This document shows positions 62,699 to 64,000 of a stretch of DNA of 64,000 bases, in pieces; position 1 is the first letter of the stretch, and each line of letters opens with the position of its first letter. The DNA comes from an uncultured Lachnospiraceae bacterium (GTDB taxonomy: Bacteria > Bacillota > Clostridia > Lachnospirales > Lachnospiraceae). The position numbers and the translations under genes were made by a program. The notes beneath the pieces were generated by a model. That model was given only the letters and a program-made list of their open reading frames with translations. It did not search any database and was not told the origin of the DNA. The stretch lies in assembly GCA_947625015.1 (NCBI GenBank), contig CANQMR010000010.1:1-64000 (forward strand), given 5' to 3'.

Positions 62699-62740
62699 GT
62701 AAGACAGTGATTATAGAAAAGTTTAAAAGGAGACAAAACT

Positions 62741-63634
62741 ATGAATTTGATAGAATGGCTTAAGGTCGTGTTGCTTGGCATCGTGGAGGGCGTAACGGAA
62801 TGGCTGCCCATCAGCAGCACCGGACATCTGATTTTAGTGGATGAATTTGTAAAGCTGCACCAAAGCGAAGCCTTTATGGAGATGTTCAATGTGGTGATTC
62901 AATTAGGCGCCATCCTTGCAGTAGTGGTTCTCTTCTGGGGCAAACTATGGCCCTTTCACACAAAGAAACATGCCGCCGCCAACAGTTGGTTTCAAAAACC
63001 GGCTAAGGACGGGGCCCTGAAGGGAATCCAAAACTTTTGCGACAAATATTGCGATATGGATAAGATTGTGCTGTGGTGTAAAATTGTGGTGGCCTGCCTT
63101 CCTGCCATGGTCGTTGGACTGCCTTTTGACGACTGGATGGAGGAACACTTTCACAACGCCACTGTGGTTGCCCTCATGCTGATTTTATATGGTATCTTAT
63201 TTATCATCATAGAAAATTACAACAAAAAAAGAGTCCCCCGCATTGAGTCATTACAAACCTTAAGCTTTAAGGACGCTTTTTTAATCGGCGTATTTCAGGT
63301 GCTTTCCTTAATTCCCGGAACCTCCCGTTCCGGCTCCACCATTATCGGCGGCATCCTCATCGGCGCGTCCAGAGAAATTGCAGCGGAATTCACCTTTTTC
63401 CTTGCCATTCCCGTCATGTTCGGCGCCAGCCTGATTAAGCTGTTAAAGTTCGGTCTGGCCTTTACCGGTACGGAAATCGGCGTGCTGATTCTCGGCATGG
63501 CGGTAGCCTTTGCCGTTTCCGTCTTCGCCATCAAATTCCTTATGGGCTACATCAAGAAACACGATTTCAAGGTATTCGGATGGTACCGGATTATCCTTGG
63601 AATTATCGTGCTGTTATATTTCCGTCTCCGTTAA
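62741..63634 (+). CDS. uppP: Undecaprenyl-diphosphatase
   Basis: 297 residues, polytopic. Active-site blocks are intact: [20 protein letters not shown] near the start and [16 protein letters not shown] in the middle. Dephosphorylates undecaprenyl pyrophosphate so the lipid carrier can be reused in wall synthesis; also gives basal bacitracin resistance. 42 bp after the serine hydrolase gene, likely one transcript. Its stop abuts the stop of the convergent NUDIX gene with no bases between. Confidence 0.97.
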   Translation: MNLIEWLKVVLLGIVEGVTEWLPISSTGHLILVDEFVKLHQSEAFMEMFNVVIQLGAILAVVVLFWGKLWPFHTKKHAAANSWFQKPAKDGALKGIQNFCDKYCDMDKIVLWCKIVVACLPAMVVGLPFDDWMEEHFHNATVVALMLILYGILFIIIENYNKKRVPRIESLQTLSFKDAFLIGVFQVLSLIPGTSRSGSTIIGGILIGASREIAAEFTFFLAIPVMFGASLIKLLKFGLAFTGTEIGVLILGMAVAFAVSVFAIKFLMGYIKKHDFKVFGWYRIILGIIVLLYFRLR

Positions 63635-64000
63635 TTAACACTGCGGGTTATGGCCGCTTCTGTATTTCACTGCGTAGGCCATAATTCCCGCCACTGTCTT
63701 ACCGTCCGTCATCTTCCCCTCGTAAATCATTTTTTCCAAATCCGCAAGCTCCCAAAATTCCACATTAATTTCCTCCTCCGGGTCTAAATGCTGTTCTGCC
63801 TTCTGCAAGTCTGTGGCGAGGTACAAATCAATCTTTTCATTGCAGAATGCAACGGTTGTATTAATGGTCATAAGGTATTCCATATTGCCGCTCCGGTAGC
63901 CGGTCTCCTCCTCTAACTCCCGCTTTGCACATTCTAAAGTGGGCTCTCCCGGCGCATCTAATTTCCCTGCGGGAAGCTCTAAGGTAAACCGGTCCAAAGC
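63635..64000 (-). CDS. NUDIX hydrolase, ADP-ribose pyrophosphatase-like (partial)
   Basis: About 122 C-terminal residues; the N-terminus is beyond the window edge. The Nudix box is present as LPAGKLDAPGEP followed by AKRELEEETGY, with the catalytic EE of REL-EE-ETG. The C-terminal helix carries GKTVAGIMAYAVKY. This fits ADP-ribose pyrophosphatases (NudF-like), which cut ADP-ribose to AMP and ribose-5-phosphate. The apparent TTG start at 63997 is only where the frame meets the edge. Confidence 0.9.
   Translation of the reverse strand, partial: ALDRFTLELPAGKLDAPGEPTLECAKRELEEETGYRSGNMEYLMTINTTVAFCNEKIDLYLATDLQKAEQHLDPEEEINVEFWELADLEKMIYEGKMTDGKTVAGIMAYAVKYRSGHNPQC

Noticed and set aside
1-64000. 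tRNA or rRNA genes and T-box or metabolite riboswitches
   Set aside because: I scanned gene gaps for tRNA-like ends, T-box motifs and known riboswitch cores and saw none convincing; a covariance-model search would be needed to exclude them.

Overview
The window looks like a chromosome segment of a spore-forming, low-to-mid GC Gram-positive anaerobe of the class Clostridia, most likely family Lachnospiraceae. This rests on the SpoIID/SpoIIQ-type sporulation proteins, the rpsL-rpsG-fusA-tuf cluster, secreted proteins with Thr/Glu-rich linkers and aromatic cell-wall-binding repeats, a cell-surface family 9 glycosidase, and a large operon of unknown-function genes that I recall from Lachnospiraceae. 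The genus cannot be fixed by reading alone. I found no tRNA, rRNA or CRISPR array.

Layout. 0-3 kb: a three-gene unit with an OmpR-type two-component system and an anchored partner, next to repeats that may be an insertion sequence end. 3-6.7 kb: spoIID, an L,D-transpeptidase and a SpoIIQ-like gene, with key catalytic residues missing from both engulfment proteins. 6.8-16.5 kb: glycogen phosphorylase, a wall amidase, a PH-domain protein, a collagen-like protein, a TetR/CPBP-protease pair with a clear operator, two exported proteins, a uridine-kinase-like protein and a VOC protein. 16.5-22.1 kb: a MATE exporter, then a hybrid sensor kinase overlapping a lipoprotein that fuses a solute-binding domain to a 5'-nucleotidase C-terminal domain.

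22.2-27.2 kb is an accessory island bounded by two imperfect direct repeats of about 134 bp. It holds an intact AlbA_2-type ATP-binding regulator, broken remnants of two paralogues, an HsdM stub, a truncated HTH gene, small membrane proteins and a possible degenerate bacteriocin-like peptide. 27.2-31.8 kb is the str operon behind a consensus promoter. No rpoBC lies upstream of it. Next to it is a ten-gene ABC operon (31.9-39.4 kb) made of two tandem copies of one five-gene module. A LytTR two-component system and an alanine-racemase-like gene lie divergent to it, with candidate regulator sites in both control regions.

42.9-51.3 kb: a MacAB-like tripartite ABC system, two adjacent AP endonucleases (Nfo, ExoIII), a GH9 lipoprotein and deoC. 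51.3-52 kb: a type III toxin-antitoxin locus (ToxN/AbiQ family) with promoter, short antitoxin RNA and terminator all visible. 52-60 kb: RNase HI, then a five-gene operon of unknown function (a 1190-residue scaffold, an Hsp70/actin-like ATPase, a TPR-like protein, a coiled-coil membrane protein and a small soluble protein). This is the best candidate for an undescribed cellular machine. 60-64 kb: a HisC-like aminotransferase, a wall-bound serine hydrolase, undecaprenyl-diphosphatase and a partial NUDIX hydrolase.
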